A stretch of DNA of 64,000 bases from Alphaproteobacteria bacterium (GCA_900768845.1 CAAGEK010000008.1:37253-101252); one strand, 5' to 3'; shown: positions 44,198-54,349, counted from the first letter of the stretch. Notes: generated by a model from the sequence alone, not told the origin. Program-made: numbers and translations.

Positions 44198-44733
44198 TCT
44201 TTATCTTCCCTTTTGGCTTCGTCCGCTTTCCAGCGGCGTTCCTTTTCGACGCGCCGGACGATCATATCGCGCTTGACCTTTGAAAGGTGGTCGATGAACA
44301 GCTTTCCGTCCAGATGATCCAGTTCGTGTTGCACGGCAATCGCCAACAATCCTTCGGCGTGCAATTCCCGTTCTTCGCCGTTTTTGTCGGTATAGCGGAC
44401 GGTGACGGATTTTGCGCGTTCGACTTCGGCATATTGTTCGGGAACGGACAGACACCCTTCGTCGTGCATGACGCGTTCTTCGGAACGGTCGATGATAACG
44501 GGGTTGATCATACGGTAGGGGCGGCGGGGTTCGTTTTCACGCGAAACGTCTATGACGACGATGCGCTTCAAAACTCCGACCTGCGGTGCGGCAAGCCCGA
44601 TTCCGGGGGCTTCGTACATCGTTTCCAGCATATCGTCCGTCAGCTTGCGAATGTCGTCGTCCACTTGCGCGACGGGTTCGGATTTTTTCTTCAGCAAAGG
44701 GTTGGGAACTTCCAAAATCGTCAGCAAAGCCAT
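44194..44733 (-). CDS. def: Peptide deformylase
   Basis: 179 residues with all three motifs: GIGLAAPQVG, EGCLSVPE and the metal-binding HELDHLDGKLFID. It removes the formyl group from new proteins after translation starts, working with Fmt encoded next. The order def-fmt-truA is usual in this class. Confidence 0.96.
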   Translation of the reverse strand: MALLTILEVPNPLLKKKSEPVAQVDDDIRKLTDDMLETMYEAPGIGLAAPQVGVLKRIVVIDVSRENEPRRPYRMINPVIIDRSEERVMHDEGCLSVPEQYAEVERAKSVTVRYTDKNGEERELHAEGLLAIAVQHELDHLDGKLFIDHLSKVKRDMIVRRVEKERRWKADEAKREDKE

Positions 44734-44902
44734 GTTTTTTCATCCTGTGATTTTTCTGTGCTTTCTTTTAGATACGGCTTTAAAACGCCCGCGTCAACAA
44801 AAGGCGGGCAAATATTTTGTTTTTTCGCATAAAAAAGGGGGTGTTTCGGATTTTGTTTTGGGTTATAACTCACAATCAAAGACTTTGTTTGTTTTAGGAT
44901 GA

Positions 44903-47542
44903 ATGGCAATGATGACGACAAAAGAAATCCGTTCGACGTTTTTGGACTATTTCAAAAAGAACGATCACGAGATTGTGCCGTCCAGTTCTCTGGTACCGCA
45001 TAACGATCCGACGCTGATGTTTACAAACTCAGGCATGGTGCAGTTTAAAAACATTTTCACGGGATTGGAAAAACGCCCGTACGTTCGTGCGGCGTCCGAC
45101 CAGAAATGCGTGCGTGCGGGCGGCAAGCACAACGATTTGGACAATGTCGGCTACACCGTGCGCCATCATACGTTTTTTGAAATGTTGGGGAACTGGTCGT
45201 TCGGCGATTATTTCAAAGAACAGGCCATTTATCACGCTTGGAACGTCGTGACGAAGGAATTCGGACTGCCGAAGGAAAAGCTGACGGCGACGGTGTACCA
45301 TACCGACGACGAAGCGTTCGGATTGTGGAAGAAAATCGCGGGATTGCCCGACGAACGCATCATCCGTATTCCGACAAAGGATAATTTCTGGTCGATGGGC
45401 GATACGGGACCTTGCGGGCCTTGCTCGGAAATCTTTTACGACCATGGCGAACACATTCAGGGCGGCCCTCCGGGAAGCCCCGATGAAGACGGCGACAGAT
45501 TCGTCGAAATCTGGAATCTGGTGTTCATGCAGTACGAACAGCTTGCCGACGGGACGCGCATTCCGTTGCCTCATCCGTGTATCGATACCGGTATGGGTCT
45601 GGAACGCATGGGCGCGGTGATGCTGGGGACGAACGACAACTATGAAACGGAGATTCTGAAGTCCCTGATTAATGCGGCGGCGGGCGTCGTCGGCGTCGAA
45701 CCGAACGGCGAATTTAAAATTTCTTTGCGCGTCGTGGCCGATCATCTGCGCTCGTCGTGTTTTTTGATCGCCGACGGCGTTTTGCCGGCGAACGAAGGGC
45801 GCGGCTATGTTTTGCGCCGCATTATGCGCCGTGCGATGCGTCACGCCCATATGATGGGATGCAAAGATCCTTTGATGTGGCGGTTGGTGCCATCTTTGGT
45901 GCGTTCGATGGGCGATGCGTTCCCCGAACTGGTTCGCGCCGAAGCGTTGATAACCGAAACGTTGCGTTTGGAGGAAACGCGCTTTAAACAAACGTTGGAC
46001 AGAGGGTTGAAACTCTTGGACGCCGAAGCCGGAAAACTGGCTTCAAACGGCGTTTTGTCGGGAGATGTCGCTTTCCGTTTGTATGACACTTACGGTTTCC
46101 CGCTTGACTTGACTCAGGACGTTTTGCGCGGCCGCGACATGACGGTTGACACGGACGGTTTTGCCGCCGCCATGGAACGCCAGCGCGCCGAAGCCCGCAA
46201 AGCTTGGGCGGGATCGGGCGAATCCGCGACGGACGCGATCTGGTTCGCCGTCAAAGAAAAAGTCGGCGGTACGGAATTTCTGGGCTACGATTCGACACAG
46301 GCCGAAGGTCAGGTCAAAGCTTTGATCGTCGACGGCAAAGAGGTCGATTCGATCGCCGAAGGGGAAAAAGCCTCCGTCATTACGAATCAAACGCCGTTTT
46401 ACGGGGAATCGGGCGGGCAGGTCGGCGACACGGGGTCGATTACGATGGGCGAAACGGCCTTTGTCGTCGAAGACACCCAGAAAAAGGCCGGAAATCTGTT
46501 CGTCCATACGGGCTTTATGAAGAAAGGCTCCCTGTCGGTCGGCAAAAATGTTTTGATGACGGTTGATGCGGAACGTCGTGCCGCCATCGCCCGCCACCAC
46601 TCGGTTACTCACCTGCTTCAGGCGGCTTTGCGCAAGATTTTGGGCGATCATGTGACGCAAAAGGGGTCGGCCGTTTCTCCGGACGGCTTGCGTTTCGATT
46701 TCAGCCAACCGCGTCAGATTACGTTTGAAGAATTGCGTGCGGTCGAAACCGAAGTCAACAGGAGCATATTGAAAAACCTGAAAGTTACGACGCGCCTGAT
46801 GTCGCCCGCCGATGCGATGGAAGAAGGCGCAATGGCTTTGTTCGGCGAAAAATACGGCGACGAAGTGCGTGTCGTTTCGATGGGCGAAGGCGACGGGCGC
46901 GTTTCGGCCGAACTGTGCGGCGGGACGCACGTCCGCCGGACGGGTGACATCGGCAGTTTCCGCATCCTTTCCGAAAGCTCTCTGGCGGCGGGCGTGCGGC
47001 GCATTGAAGCGGCGGCGGGGCTGGCGGCGTTGGAATACGCGCAATCCCGCGACGACATTCTGTCCGGCGTTTCCGCGGCGTTGAAGGTTGCTTGCGCCGA
47101 CATTCCCGCACGCGTTCAAGCGATGCAGGATGACAGGAAACGTTTGGAACGCGAATTGTCCGACACGCGCAAGCGTCTGGCTTCGGGCGGCAACGGCGGC
47201 TGTCCGGATGTCAAGACCGTGAACGGCGTCAAGTTTTCGGGGCGCATCCTGAACGATATTCCGGCCAAGGAATTGAAAGGCATGGCCGACGAACTGAAAA
47301 AGCAAATCGGCTCGGGCGTTGTCGCTTTGGTTTGCGCAACGGATGGCAAGGTTTCGATCGTCGTCGGTGTGACAAACGATCTGACGGACAAATTCAACGC
47401 CGTCGATCTGGTGCGTGCGGCGTCTGCGGCGGCTGACGGCAAAGGCGGCGGCGGCCGTCCCGACATGGCTCAGGCGGGGGGCACGGACGTTTCAAAGGTT
47501 CAGGACGCGTTGCGCGCCGTTGAACAGGCTCTCGGAGCGTAA
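44903..47542 (+). CDS. alaS: Alanine--tRNA ligase
   Basis: 879 residues, full length. The class II catalytic core begins EIRSTFLDYFKKNDHEIVPSS, the editing domain has HSVTHLLQAALRKILG, the second zinc-binding site is CGGTHVRRTGDIG, and a C-Ala domain ends the protein. Charges tRNA-Ala and clears mischarged Ser and Gly. ATG 44903 follows TTAGGA. First gene of an eight-gene operon that runs to rimI. Confidence 0.97.
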   Translation: MAMMTTKEIRSTFLDYFKKNDHEIVPSSSLVPHNDPTLMFTNSGMVQFKNIFTGLEKRPYVRAASDQKCVRAGGKHNDLDNVGYTVRHHTFFEMLGNWSFGDYFKEQAIYHAWNVVTKEFGLPKEKLTATVYHTDDEAFGLWKKIAGLPDERIIRIPTKDNFWSMGDTGPCGPCSEIFYDHGEHIQGGPPGSPDEDGDRFVEIWNLVFMQYEQLADGTRIPLPHPCIDTGMGLERMGAVMLGTNDNYETEILKSLINAAAGVVGVEPNGEFKISLRVVADHLRSSCFLIADGVLPANEGRGYVLRRIMRRAMRHAHMMGCKDPLMWRLVPSLVRSMGDAFPELVRAEALITETLRLEETRFKQTLDRGLKLLDAEAGKLASNGVLSGDVAFRLYDTYGFPLDLTQDVLRGRDMTVDTDGFAAAMERQRAEARKAWAGSGESATDAIWFAVKEKVGGTEFLGYDSTQAEGQVKALIVDGKEVDSIAEGEKASVITNQTPFYGESGGQVGDTGSITMGETAFVVEDTQKKAGNLFVHTGFMKKGSLSVGKNVLMTVDAERRAAIARHHSVTHLLQAALRKILGDHVTQKGSAVSPDGLRFDFSQPRQITFEELRAVETEVNRSILKNLKVTTRLMSPADAMEEGAMALFGEKYGDEVRVVSMGEGDGRVSAELCGGTHVRRTGDIGSFRILSESSLAAGVRRIEAAAGLAALEYAQSRDDILSGVSAALKVACADIPARVQAMQDDRKRLERELSDTRKRLASGGNGGCPDVKTVNGVKFSGRILNDIPAKELKGMADELKKQIGSGVVALVCATDGKVSIVVGVTNDLTDKFNAVDLVRAASAAADGKGGGGRPDMAQAGGTDVSKVQDALRAVEQALGA

Positions 47543-47547
47543 GCGCG

Positions 47548-48639
47548 ATGACGACTCCCGAACAGGCCGGCGCGTTTTTGACCGTGAATTTGGATGTGGT
47601 CGCCGATAACTGGCGGTCGGTTCAGTCGCGCATCGGGGCGCAAACGCAGTGCGCCGCCGTTTTAAAGGCCGACGCCTACGGTTTGGGGGCGGAAAAAATC
47701 GCCCGAACGCTTTATAATGCGGGGTGTCGGACGTTTTTTACGGCATACGCGTTTGAAGGAGCCGTCGTGCGCAAAGCGGCTCCCGATGCGAAAATCTATC
47801 TGTTGCACGGAGCTTGGGAAGGCACGGAAGGGTTTTGCATTGAAAACGGCCTTGTTCCCGTTTTGGGGGCTTTACGACAAATCGAAGCATGGGCGGCATA
47901 TGCCGGCCGGTCGGGGAAAACGCTTCCCGCCGCTTTGCATATCGATACGGGGATGACGCGTTTCGGCCTGACGGCGAAAAATGTTGAAGATTTTTGCGCC
48001 CGTCCGCCCGAAGGGATGGTTTTCGAGTTGGCGATCAGTCATCTGGCTTGTGCGGACGATGCGGAAAATCCGAAAAACGGCGAACAGCTGGCGGCGTTTG
48101 ACGGAGCGTGCGACCGTTTGGAAAAAGCACTGGGGTACGGCTTTAAAAGAAGTCTTTGCGCAACGGACGGCAGCCGTTTGCCCGATTCCCGTTTTTATAA
48201 AGACGTCGTCCGTTTGGGAATGGGGCTTTATGATAACGCAGTGCGTCTGGATGCACGCGTTTTGTCGGTTTTTGACGCCGAAGCGGGGCAGACCGTCGGA
48301 TACGGCGCGACGTTCAAGCTTAAAGAAAAAAAACGTTTGGCCGTTTTGTCGATCGGATATGCCGACGGTTTTTCCCGTTCGCTGTCCAATAAGGGGTATG
48401 TCGTTTTGTGCGGCAGGAAATCCCCCGTTTTGGGGCGCGTGTCGATGGATTTGACCGTTGTTGACGCGACGGGGATTTATTGGGAGGATTTAAGGGCGGC
48501 GCAGTCCGCGGAAATTTTCGGCTCGGAGATTCCTTTGAAGGAGTTTGCGACGTTGGCCGGAACGATCGATTACGAAGTGCTGACAATGCTGGGCGGCCGT
48601 TTTTCCCGCCGCTATGTTGAAAAAGGAGGCGAAGGATGA
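47548..48639 (+). CDS. alr: Alanine racemase
   Basis: 363 residues. The PLP-binding Lys is in AVLKADAYGLG, and the C-terminal GRVSMDLTVVD contains the usual Met-Asp stretch. It makes D-alanine for peptidoglycan. Five bases after alaS and overlapping the next gene (ATGA), so the operon links alanine use in translation and wall synthesis. Confidence 0.95.
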   Translation: MTTPEQAGAFLTVNLDVVADNWRSVQSRIGAQTQCAAVLKADAYGLGAEKIARTLYNAGCRTFFTAYAFEGAVVRKAAPDAKIYLLHGAWEGTEGFCIENGLVPVLGALRQIEAWAAYAGRSGKTLPAALHIDTGMTRFGLTAKNVEDFCARPPEGMVFELAISHLACADDAENPKNGEQLAAFDGACDRLEKALGYGFKRSLCATDGSRLPDSRFYKDVVRLGMGLYDNAVRLDARVLSVFDAEAGQTVGYGATFKLKEKKRLAVLSIGYADGFSRSLSNKGYVVLCGRKSPVLGRVSMDLTVVDATGIYWEDLRAAQSAEIFGSEIPLKEFATLAGTIDYEVLTMLGGRFSRRYVEKGGEG

Positions 48640-49409
48640 ATATTTTTGCTCCCGTCGGGCGGGTTTTTCTGAATTTTTTAAAGTCGACGGGAACGTTGGC
48701 TTTGTTTACGGCCAATACGCTGTCCCATTGCGTCCGTCCGCCGTTTTATTTCCGTTCCCTGTTGTCCCAGATGGTCGAAATCGGGTTTTATTCTTTGCCC
48801 GTCGTCGCGCTGACAACGATGTTTTCGGGGATGGTCATCGCGTTGCAAAGCTATTCGGGGTTGTCGGGCTTTTCTTCGGAAGGCGTCGTCGCTTCGGTCG
48901 TCGAATTGACGATTACTCGCGAATTGGGGCCCGTTTTGGCGGCTTTGATGGTTGCGGGGCGCGTCGGTGCGGCGATGGCGGCAGAATTGGGAACGATGCG
49001 CGTGACCGAACAGATCGATGCGCTGACGACCCTTTCGACGAATCCGTTCAAGTACCTGATCGTGCCGCGTGTTCTGGCCGGAACGCTGATGTTGCCGGTT
49101 TTGGTTTTAATCGGCGATGTGATCGGCATTTACGGCGGATATTTGATTTGCTATTACAAGCTGGATTTCAACGCGGTGAATTTCCTGCGCAACACTTGGG
49201 ATTTCATGAAGGCCGTCGATATTGTTTCGGGGCTGACCAAAGCCGCGGTGTTCGGCTTTATCGTCACGTTGCTGGGATGCTACAACGGCTATCATTCCAA
49301 AGGCGGGGCGGAAGGCGTGGGCAAAGCGACGACAAACGCCGTCGTTTCGGCTTCGATTTTGATTTTGATTTGCAACTATATGCTGACGGAACTGTTTTTT
49401 ACGAAATAA
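48636..49409 (+). CDS. mlaE: MlaE family ABC transporter permease
   Basis: 257 residues with five to six membrane segments. The conserved block ELGPVLAALMVAGRVGAAMAAELGTMRVTEQIDAL is the MlaE/YrbE signature. With the ATPase encoded next it forms the inner-membrane core of a phospholipid transporter that keeps outer-membrane lipid asymmetry. No MlaD-type (MCE) protein gene is in this cluster, so that part must lie elsewhere. Confidence 0.92.
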   Translation: MNIFAPVGRVFLNFLKSTGTLALFTANTLSHCVRPPFYFRSLLSQMVEIGFYSLPVVALTTMFSGMVIALQSYSGLSGFSSEGVVASVVELTITRELGPVLAALMVAGRVGAAMAAELGTMRVTEQIDALTTLSTNPFKYLIVPRVLAGTLMLPVLVLIGDVIGIYGGYLICYYKLDFNAVNFLRNTWDFMKAVDIVSGLTKAAVFGFIVTLLGCYNGYHSKGGAEGVGKATTNAVVSASILILICNYMLTELFFTK

Positions 49410-49419
49410 GGGGGCTTTG

Positions 49420-50193
49420 ATGGGCGAAGATTTGAAGGTTCAAATGACCGGCGTTCATAAAGCGTTCGGGAAAAAAGTCGTTCTGGACGGCGTGGATTTA
49501 CAGGTTGCAAAGGGCGAGTCTCTGGTGATTATCGGCGGGTCGGGAACGGGCAAGTCGGTGACGATTAAATGCATTCAGGGATTGTTGGTTCCCGATTCGG
49601 GGTCGATCAAGGTCGACGGCAGGGAAATCGTCGGGCTGTCTTCCAAGGAAATGGAAAAAGTCAATGCGAAAACGGGAATGCTGTTTCAGGGGGCGGCTTT
49701 GTTCGACAGCCTGAACATCTGGGAAAACGTCGCCTTCGGATTGATTGAAGGCAAAAAGATGAAACGCGCCGACGCCAAAGAAATCGCGATTGAAAAGTTG
49801 CGTCAGGTCGGTCTGTCGCCCGATGTCGCGCCTCTGTATCCCGATGAATTGTCGGGAGGGATGAAAAAGCGGGTCGGTTTGGCGCGGGCGATTGCGACGA
49901 ACCCCGAACTGATTTTCTTTGACGAACCGACGACGGGTCTGGATCCGATCATGTCGGACGTGATTAACGATTTGATTCGCAGTTGCGTTTCGGATTTGGG
50001 CGCGACTTCGATTACGATTACGCACGATATGTCTTCGGTGCGCAAAATCGCGGACAAGGTGGCGATGTTGTACAAAGGCAAAATCATCTGGTACGGGGCG
50101 GCGAAAGACATTGACCGTACCGGCAATCCTTATGTGGAACAATTTATCAACGGCCGTGCGGAAGGCCCCATCCGGATGGAAGTCCGTGGTTAA
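49420..50193 (+). CDS. mlaF: MlaF-type ABC transporter ATP-binding protein
   Basis: 257 residues from ATG 49420, with AAGGGGG upstream; a TTG codon just before it is less likely. Walker A is GGSGTGKS, the signature LSGGMKKR, Walker B LIFFDEPTTGLDP. Partner of MlaE in the same operon. Its end overlaps the radA start by 8 bases. Confidence 0.92.
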   Translation: MGEDLKVQMTGVHKAFGKKVVLDGVDLQVAKGESLVIIGGSGTGKSVTIKCIQGLLVPDSGSIKVDGREIVGLSSKEMEKVNAKTGMLFQGAALFDSLNIWENVAFGLIEGKKMKRADAKEIAIEKLRQVGLSPDVAPLYPDELSGGMKKRVGLARAIATNPELIFFDEPTTGLDPIMSDVINDLIRSCVSDLGATSITITHDMSSVRKIADKVAMLYKGKIIWYGAAKDIDRTGNPYVEQFINGRAEGPIRMEVRG

Positions 50194-51598
50194 GAATACG
50201 TCAAGGTTTGTATGCCGGAATTGTGGAGCGACGTTCCCCCGATGGGCGGGAAAATGCGAAGCGTGCGGCGAATGGAACACGATCGTCGAGGAGGAGGCTC
50301 CCGTTGCGTCCGCTCCGAAAGCGACCGGCGGGGTCGGCGGCCGGAAAATCGAGTTTGTCGGTCTGGACGGCGTTCCGGAAACGTCTTTCCGGTTGAAATC
50401 GGGTATTTCGGAGCTTGACCGCGTGTGCGGCGGCGGGTTGGTCGCGGGATCCGTCCTGTTGATCGGCGGAGACCCCGGAATCGGAAAATCGACCCTGTTG
50501 TTGCAAGCGACGGGCGCGTTGTCAAAGGTGTGCAATGCGGCGGGAAAACCCGTGCGGTGCGTGTACATATCGGGAGAGGAATCGGTCGATCAGGTCAGGT
50601 TGCGTGCGGCAAGATTGGGGCTGGCTTCGGCAAAGGTCGAACTGGCGTCGGCGACGAACGTGCGCGATATCGTGGCGACGCTGGATGCGGGAGAGGCTCC
50701 CGACGTCGTTGTCATCGATTCGATTCAAACAATGTTCGTCGACACTCTGGATTCCGCCCCCGGAACGGTCGGACAGGTCAGAGCCGGCGGCAACGAGCTG
50801 ATCCGTTTGGCGAAACGCCGCGGTTTCGCCTTGTTCCTTGTCGGACACGTTACAAAAGAAGGCACTTTGGCCGGTCCTCGCGTTTTGGAACACATGGTGG
50901 ATACGGTTTTGTATTTTGAAGGCGACCGCGGTCATCATTTCCGCATTTTGCGCGGCGTGAAGAACCGGTTCGGCGCGACGGACGAAATCGGCGTGTTTGA
51001 AATGACGGAAAAGGGATTGGCCGAAGTGCCGAATCCGTCGGCTTTGTTTTTGGCGGAACGGCGGGGCAACATATCGGGCTCTTGCGTTTACGCGGGTATT
51101 GAGGGGTCGCGTCCGATGCTGGTCGAAATTCAGGCGTTGGCCGGCGTTTCGGGAGGCGGATCGCCGCGCCGCGCCGTTGTCGGATGGGATTCGTCCAGAC
51201 TGGCGATGGTTCTGGCGGTCTTGGAAGCCAGATGCGGCGTGCGGATGTCCGACAAGGACGTTTACCTGAATGTCGCGGGAGGGATACGCCTGACGGAACC
51301 GGCCGCCGATCTGGCGGTGGCCGCGGCGTTGCTGTCGTCCGTGTCGCAAATCCCCGTTCCGGCGGATATGGTCGTGTTCGGCGAAATAGGGCTGTCGGGT
51401 GAAATCCGCGCCGTGCCTCAACCTTCCCTGAGGTTGAAAGAAGCGTCAAAACTGGGCTTTGACAGAGGGTTGGTGCCGCCCGCCCGCGTTAATAAAAAAT
51501 CAGTAAAAGAAGCGGATACTGCTTTGAAGCTCAATGAGATCGGGCATCTGCGTTCTTTGGCGGAAATGTTCGGCATGACGGAAAACAAACAGGATTGA
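50186..51598 (+). CDS. radA: DNA repair protein RadA
   Basis: About 470 residues from GTG 50186, chosen so that the zinc finger CRNCGATFPRWAGKCEAC starts near the N-terminus as in other RadA proteins. Walker A GGDPGIGKST, the RadA-specific KNRFG, and a Lon-like C-terminal domain are present. It drives branch migration and D-loop extension in recombination. Overlaps mlaF by 8 bases and leads into cvpA. Confidence 0.95.
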   Translation: MVKNTSRFVCRNCGATFPRWAGKCEACGEWNTIVEEEAPVASAPKATGGVGGRKIEFVGLDGVPETSFRLKSGISELDRVCGGGLVAGSVLLIGGDPGIGKSTLLLQATGALSKVCNAAGKPVRCVYISGEESVDQVRLRAARLGLASAKVELASATNVRDIVATLDAGEAPDVVVIDSIQTMFVDTLDSAPGTVGQVRAGGNELIRLAKRRGFALFLVGHVTKEGTLAGPRVLEHMVDTVLYFEGDRGHHFRILRGVKNRFGATDEIGVFEMTEKGLAEVPNPSALFLAERRGNISGSCVYAGIEGSRPMLVEIQALAGVSGGGSPRRAVVGWDSSRLAMVLAVLEARCGVRMSDKDVYLNVAGGIRLTEPAADLAVAAALLSSVSQIPVPADMVVFGEIGLSGEIRAVPQPSLRLKEASKLGFDRGLVPPARVNKKSVKEADTALKLNEIGHLRSLAEMFGMTENKQD

Positions 51599-51600
51599 CA

Positions 51601-52440
51601 ATGGAACAATTAACGGGAACGGACATATTTATCCTCAGCGTCCTTTTCATATCGGGGCTTTTGTCGCTCAGCCGCGGTTTCGTCGGCGAGATGCTGGGCA
51701 TCGGTTCGTGGTTTCTGGCAACGGCGGCGGGGTTTTACGCGATGCCGTATCTGGCGCCGTACGCGTCGAATTACATTTCCAACCCGATCTTTGCAAATTT
51801 GGCCTGTGTCGTCGCCGCTTCCGTCATAGCTTTGGTCATTTTGACGATTATTTGTTCAAAAATAACGCATCTGGTGAAAAAAAGCGTTTTGAACCGTTTG
51901 GATCATTTTTTCGGATTGATTTTCGGGTTGTTGCGCGGCCTGATCATTTTGGTGTTGCTGTATTTCGTCGCAATGACGCTGGCTCCCAAAAAGTTGGAAG
52001 AATGGGAAAAAGACAGTCTGACGATGCCGTATTTGAAACTTGTCACCGAAAACGTCAAAGGACAGTTGCCGTCGTCTTTGTTTGATACGCCGAGCGAAGA
52101 GGATAAATCCCAACTGGACGATTTAATCAAAAAGTTGAACGTGATGAACGAAGTCAAGGGAAAAACCGCAAAGTCAACCGATAAAAAGGCTTCCGTTTCC
52201 GGAAAACCGGCGGAAAAACAGCCCGCGAAGGATGAAAATGCAAAAGCGGCGGACGAAGTGCCCGATATTCCCGACGACGTTGTCGTCAACGAAGGCGAAG
52301 TCTTGTTCAATTTGCTGAACGCGCCCGCGGTTTCCGAAAAAGCGGGGAAGGATGGCGAAGGCTATGAAAAACGGGAACGGGAGAGTTTGGATCGCCTGAT
52401 TATGGAAAGCATCGACGAAACGGGGAGCGTTGTACCTTGA
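51601..52440 (+). CDS. cvpA: CvpA family membrane protein
   Basis: 279 residues: four N-terminal membrane segments with FISGLLSLSRGFVGEMLGIGSWF, then a soluble Lys/Asp/Glu-rich tail that is longer than in E. coli CvpA (162 residues). CvpA proteins are tied to colicin V export, biofilm and envelope stress, with unclear mechanism. ATG is two bases after the radA stop. radA-cvpA is a common alphaproteobacterial pair. Confidence 0.88.
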   Translation: MEQLTGTDIFILSVLFISGLLSLSRGFVGEMLGIGSWFLATAAGFYAMPYLAPYASNYISNPIFANLACVVAASVIALVILTIICSKITHLVKKSVLNRLDHFFGLIFGLLRGLIILVLLYFVAMTLAPKKLEEWEKDSLTMPYLKLVTENVKGQLPSSLFDTPSEEDKSQLDDLIKKLNVMNEVKGKTAKSTDKKASVSGKPAEKQPAKDENAKAADEVPDIPDDVVVNEGEVLFNLLNAPAVSEKAGKDGEGYEKRERESLDRLIMESIDETGSVVP

Positions 52441-53084
52441 GGAAATACGTATTGGCTTTGGACAGCACGCACGACGCGTGTTCCGCGGCGGTCGTTTCTT
52501 TGGAAGGCGAAACGGTGGCGGCCGTCGTCCGCGAAATGGAACGCGGACAGGCGGAAGCATTGATACCCGTGGTGTGCGAAGTGATGAAAAGCGCGAATGC
52601 GGGATTCGGCGATCTGGCTTATATCGCCGTCACCGTCGGCCCCGGGTCTTTTACGGGTGTGCGGGTCGGTCTGGCGGCGGCGCGGGGATTGGCTCTGGCG
52701 GCGGGATTGCCGATGGTCGGCGTCAGTGTGTGCGACGCCGCGGCTTTTGATTTTTATAAAAAATTCCCCGAAGAAAAACGGACGTTGTGTGTTGTTTTGG
52801 AAACGAAACGCGACGATTTTTATGTCCGGTTTTTTAAGGACGGGCTTCCCGTTTCAGAACCGGCGGTCGCTTCGGGCGAAGATTTGGTCAAAGCGGAGAA
52901 TACCGTTTTTACCGGTAACGGTCTTTCCCGTCTGACGGAGGAATACGGAGCTGTTCCCGACGGAAACATACCGATGCCCGATGCGCAAAGCGCGGCGAAA
53001 CTTTCTTTGTCAAAAACGCCGTCCATGCAGTATCCCGCGCCGCTTTATCTGCGTGAAGCCGAGGTGTCGTCATGCCCGAAGTGA
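52437..53084 (+). CDS. tsaB: tRNA t6A modification protein TsaB
   Basis: 215 residues. It opens with LALDSTHDACSAAVV and has the family segment VTVGPGSFTGVRVGLAAARGLA. The metal-site HxxxH of TsaD is absent, as expected for the TsaB scaffold. The start is TTG 52437, which overlaps the cvpA stop. Works with TsaD (38-39 kb). Confidence 0.93.
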   Translation: MRKYVLALDSTHDACSAAVVSLEGETVAAVVREMERGQAEALIPVVCEVMKSANAGFGDLAYIAVTVGPGSFTGVRVGLAAARGLALAAGLPMVGVSVCDAAAFDFYKKFPEEKRTLCVVLETKRDDFYVRFFKDGLPVSEPAVASGEDLVKAENTVFTGNGLSRLTEEYGAVPDGNIPMPDAQSAAKLSLSKTPSMQYPAPLYLREAEVSSCPK

Positions 53085-53515
53085 AAGAATGCGATGCGTC
53101 GTTCGCCCGAATTTACGCCGATATTCACGCCGCCTGTTTTAAAAAAGGGTGGAACGAATCGACAATGCGCCAGATGCTGTTAATGCCGGGGGCATTCGGA
53201 ATGATTGCGTATGAAAATGAAAATCCGGCCGGCATCATCATGTATGCGTTCAGCTCCGAACAGGCGGATATCGTGGCTTTGGGCGTTTTGCCCGAATATC
53301 GGGGCAGAAAGGTGTCGGACGCTTTGATGGACGGTTCTTTCGCCGCGTTGCATGACAAGGGCGTATCCGAAGTGTTTTTGGAAGTCGCCGTCGACAACGC
53401 TCATGCCATAGATTTGTATCGCCGTCACGATTTTCAAACGGTGGGCCGGCGGAAAAGTTATTATGATCGGGGCGATGAAAAAATAGACGCTTTGGTGATG
53501 CGGGCGGATTTATAA
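53072..53515 (+). CDS. rimI: Ribosomal protein S18-alanine N-acetyltransferase-like GNAT protein
   Basis: 147 residues. Acetyl-CoA binding is shown by VLPEYRGRKVSDALMDG, and EVAVDNAHAIDLYRRHDF is typical of RimI. It overlaps tsaB by 13 bases; the tsaB-rimI pair is widely conserved. Last gene of the alaS operon. Its 3' end overlaps the convergent methyltransferase gene by 55 bases. Confidence 0.88.
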   Translation: MPEVKECDASFARIYADIHAACFKKGWNESTMRQMLLMPGAFGMIAYENENPAGIIMYAFSSEQADIVALGVLPEYRGRKVSDALMDGSFAALHDKGVSEVFLEVAVDNAHAIDLYRRHDFQTVGRRKSYYDRGDEKIDALVMRADL

Positions 53516-54171
53516 TCTTTCCGGACGGCTTTTTGCGTCAGGGCGATTTCCTGTTTGCGTGCGTGCGTCAGGATGAAAGCTCCGGCGGACAGCGGCAGGA
53601 CGGATAAAAATTCGTCCAACAGCCCGATGTTGTGCGCGTATGCGGACGGAGGAAGGAACATCGCGCTTTTCTGGCGTTTTACCGCTAACAGTGCGTCGCT
53701 CATCATTCCCGACACCTCTTTTGCGGAAAACAGGTTGAATCGCATCGGCGGTGCGGATTTCCTGACGCCCCACAGGCTGTATTTGTTCGGCGTGATGCAA
53801 ACGGCCGAACCGTCGTGTACCAAAACGCGCCGGACTTCCTTTAAAAGGGCTTCGGGCTGTAAAACGCGTTCCAACGCATTGGCAATCAGCACGAAATGAA
53901 AAGCGTTGTTCGGAAAAGGCAGGGACAGCGGCGATACCTTTATCGCGGAAGGCGGTTCGCCCGCTTCCGTCGGATCCGCTTCGACAATGATTCGGGGCAG
54001 GCTTTGTTCCAAGGCGGCGTAAAACGGAGTCGCGTATCCCAACGTCAAAATGCGCCCGCCGTTCATGCCTTTTATGCACGATTCGATAAAGGCGGAGGCT
54101 TGCGCCGCCGCACTGCGCCCGCAACGCGATGCGTAAAACGTTCCCGACGTTTGTTCTTTGCCGCTTTGCAA
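53461..54171 (-). CDS. Class I SAM-dependent methyltransferase
   Basis: 236 residues. A Methyltransf_11-like core has RILTLGYATP in place of the usual glycine-rich motif I, then PLSLPFPNNAFHFVLIANALERV and LLKEVRRVLVHDG, typical of motifs IV-VI. The substrate is unknown. Its 3' end overlaps rimI, and the unusual motif I (one Gly) may lower AdoMet affinity. Similar genes often sit near rimI or gloB in Alphaproteobacteria. Confidence 0.8.
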   Translation of the reverse strand: MQSGKEQTSGTFYASRCGRSAAAQASAFIESCIKGMNGGRILTLGYATPFYAALEQSLPRIIVEADPTEAGEPPSAIKVSPLSLPFPNNAFHFVLIANALERVLQPEALLKEVRRVLVHDGSAVCITPNKYSLWGVRKSAPPMRFNLFSAKEVSGMMSDALLAVKRQKSAMFLPPSAYAHNIGLLDEFLSVLPLSAGAFILTHARKQEIALTQKAVRKDYKSARITKASIFSSPRS

Positions 54172-54190
54172 AGCGTCGCCCCTCCTTTGA

Positions 54191-54239
54191 AAAAAAAGAC
54201 CGCATCCGTTTCCCCGTCAGGGTACATTAAGATGCGGTC
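54191..54239 (-). terminator. Terminator downstream of the MscS gene
   Basis: On the minus strand GACCGCATC (54231-54239) pairs with GATGCGGTC (54198-54206) across a 24-base loop region and is followed by seven T. It ends the mscS transcript just before the methyltransferase gene. Confidence 0.75.
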
Positions 54240-54349
54240 AGTTTGAAAGCAGTTTTATCCGGAGTCTTAAAGATATTTCTGCTTTTTGATGTTCCCCGTT
54301 CGGAGGGAGATGATATTATAATCTCATATAATTATTTGTTTGTATAGTA

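Noticed and set aside
46043..47305. 420-codon open frame on the minus strand
   Set aside because: Antisense shadow of alaS.
54191..54239. CRISPR-like or regulatory repeat near the MscS gene
   Set aside because: A single inverted repeat followed by T is a normal terminator.
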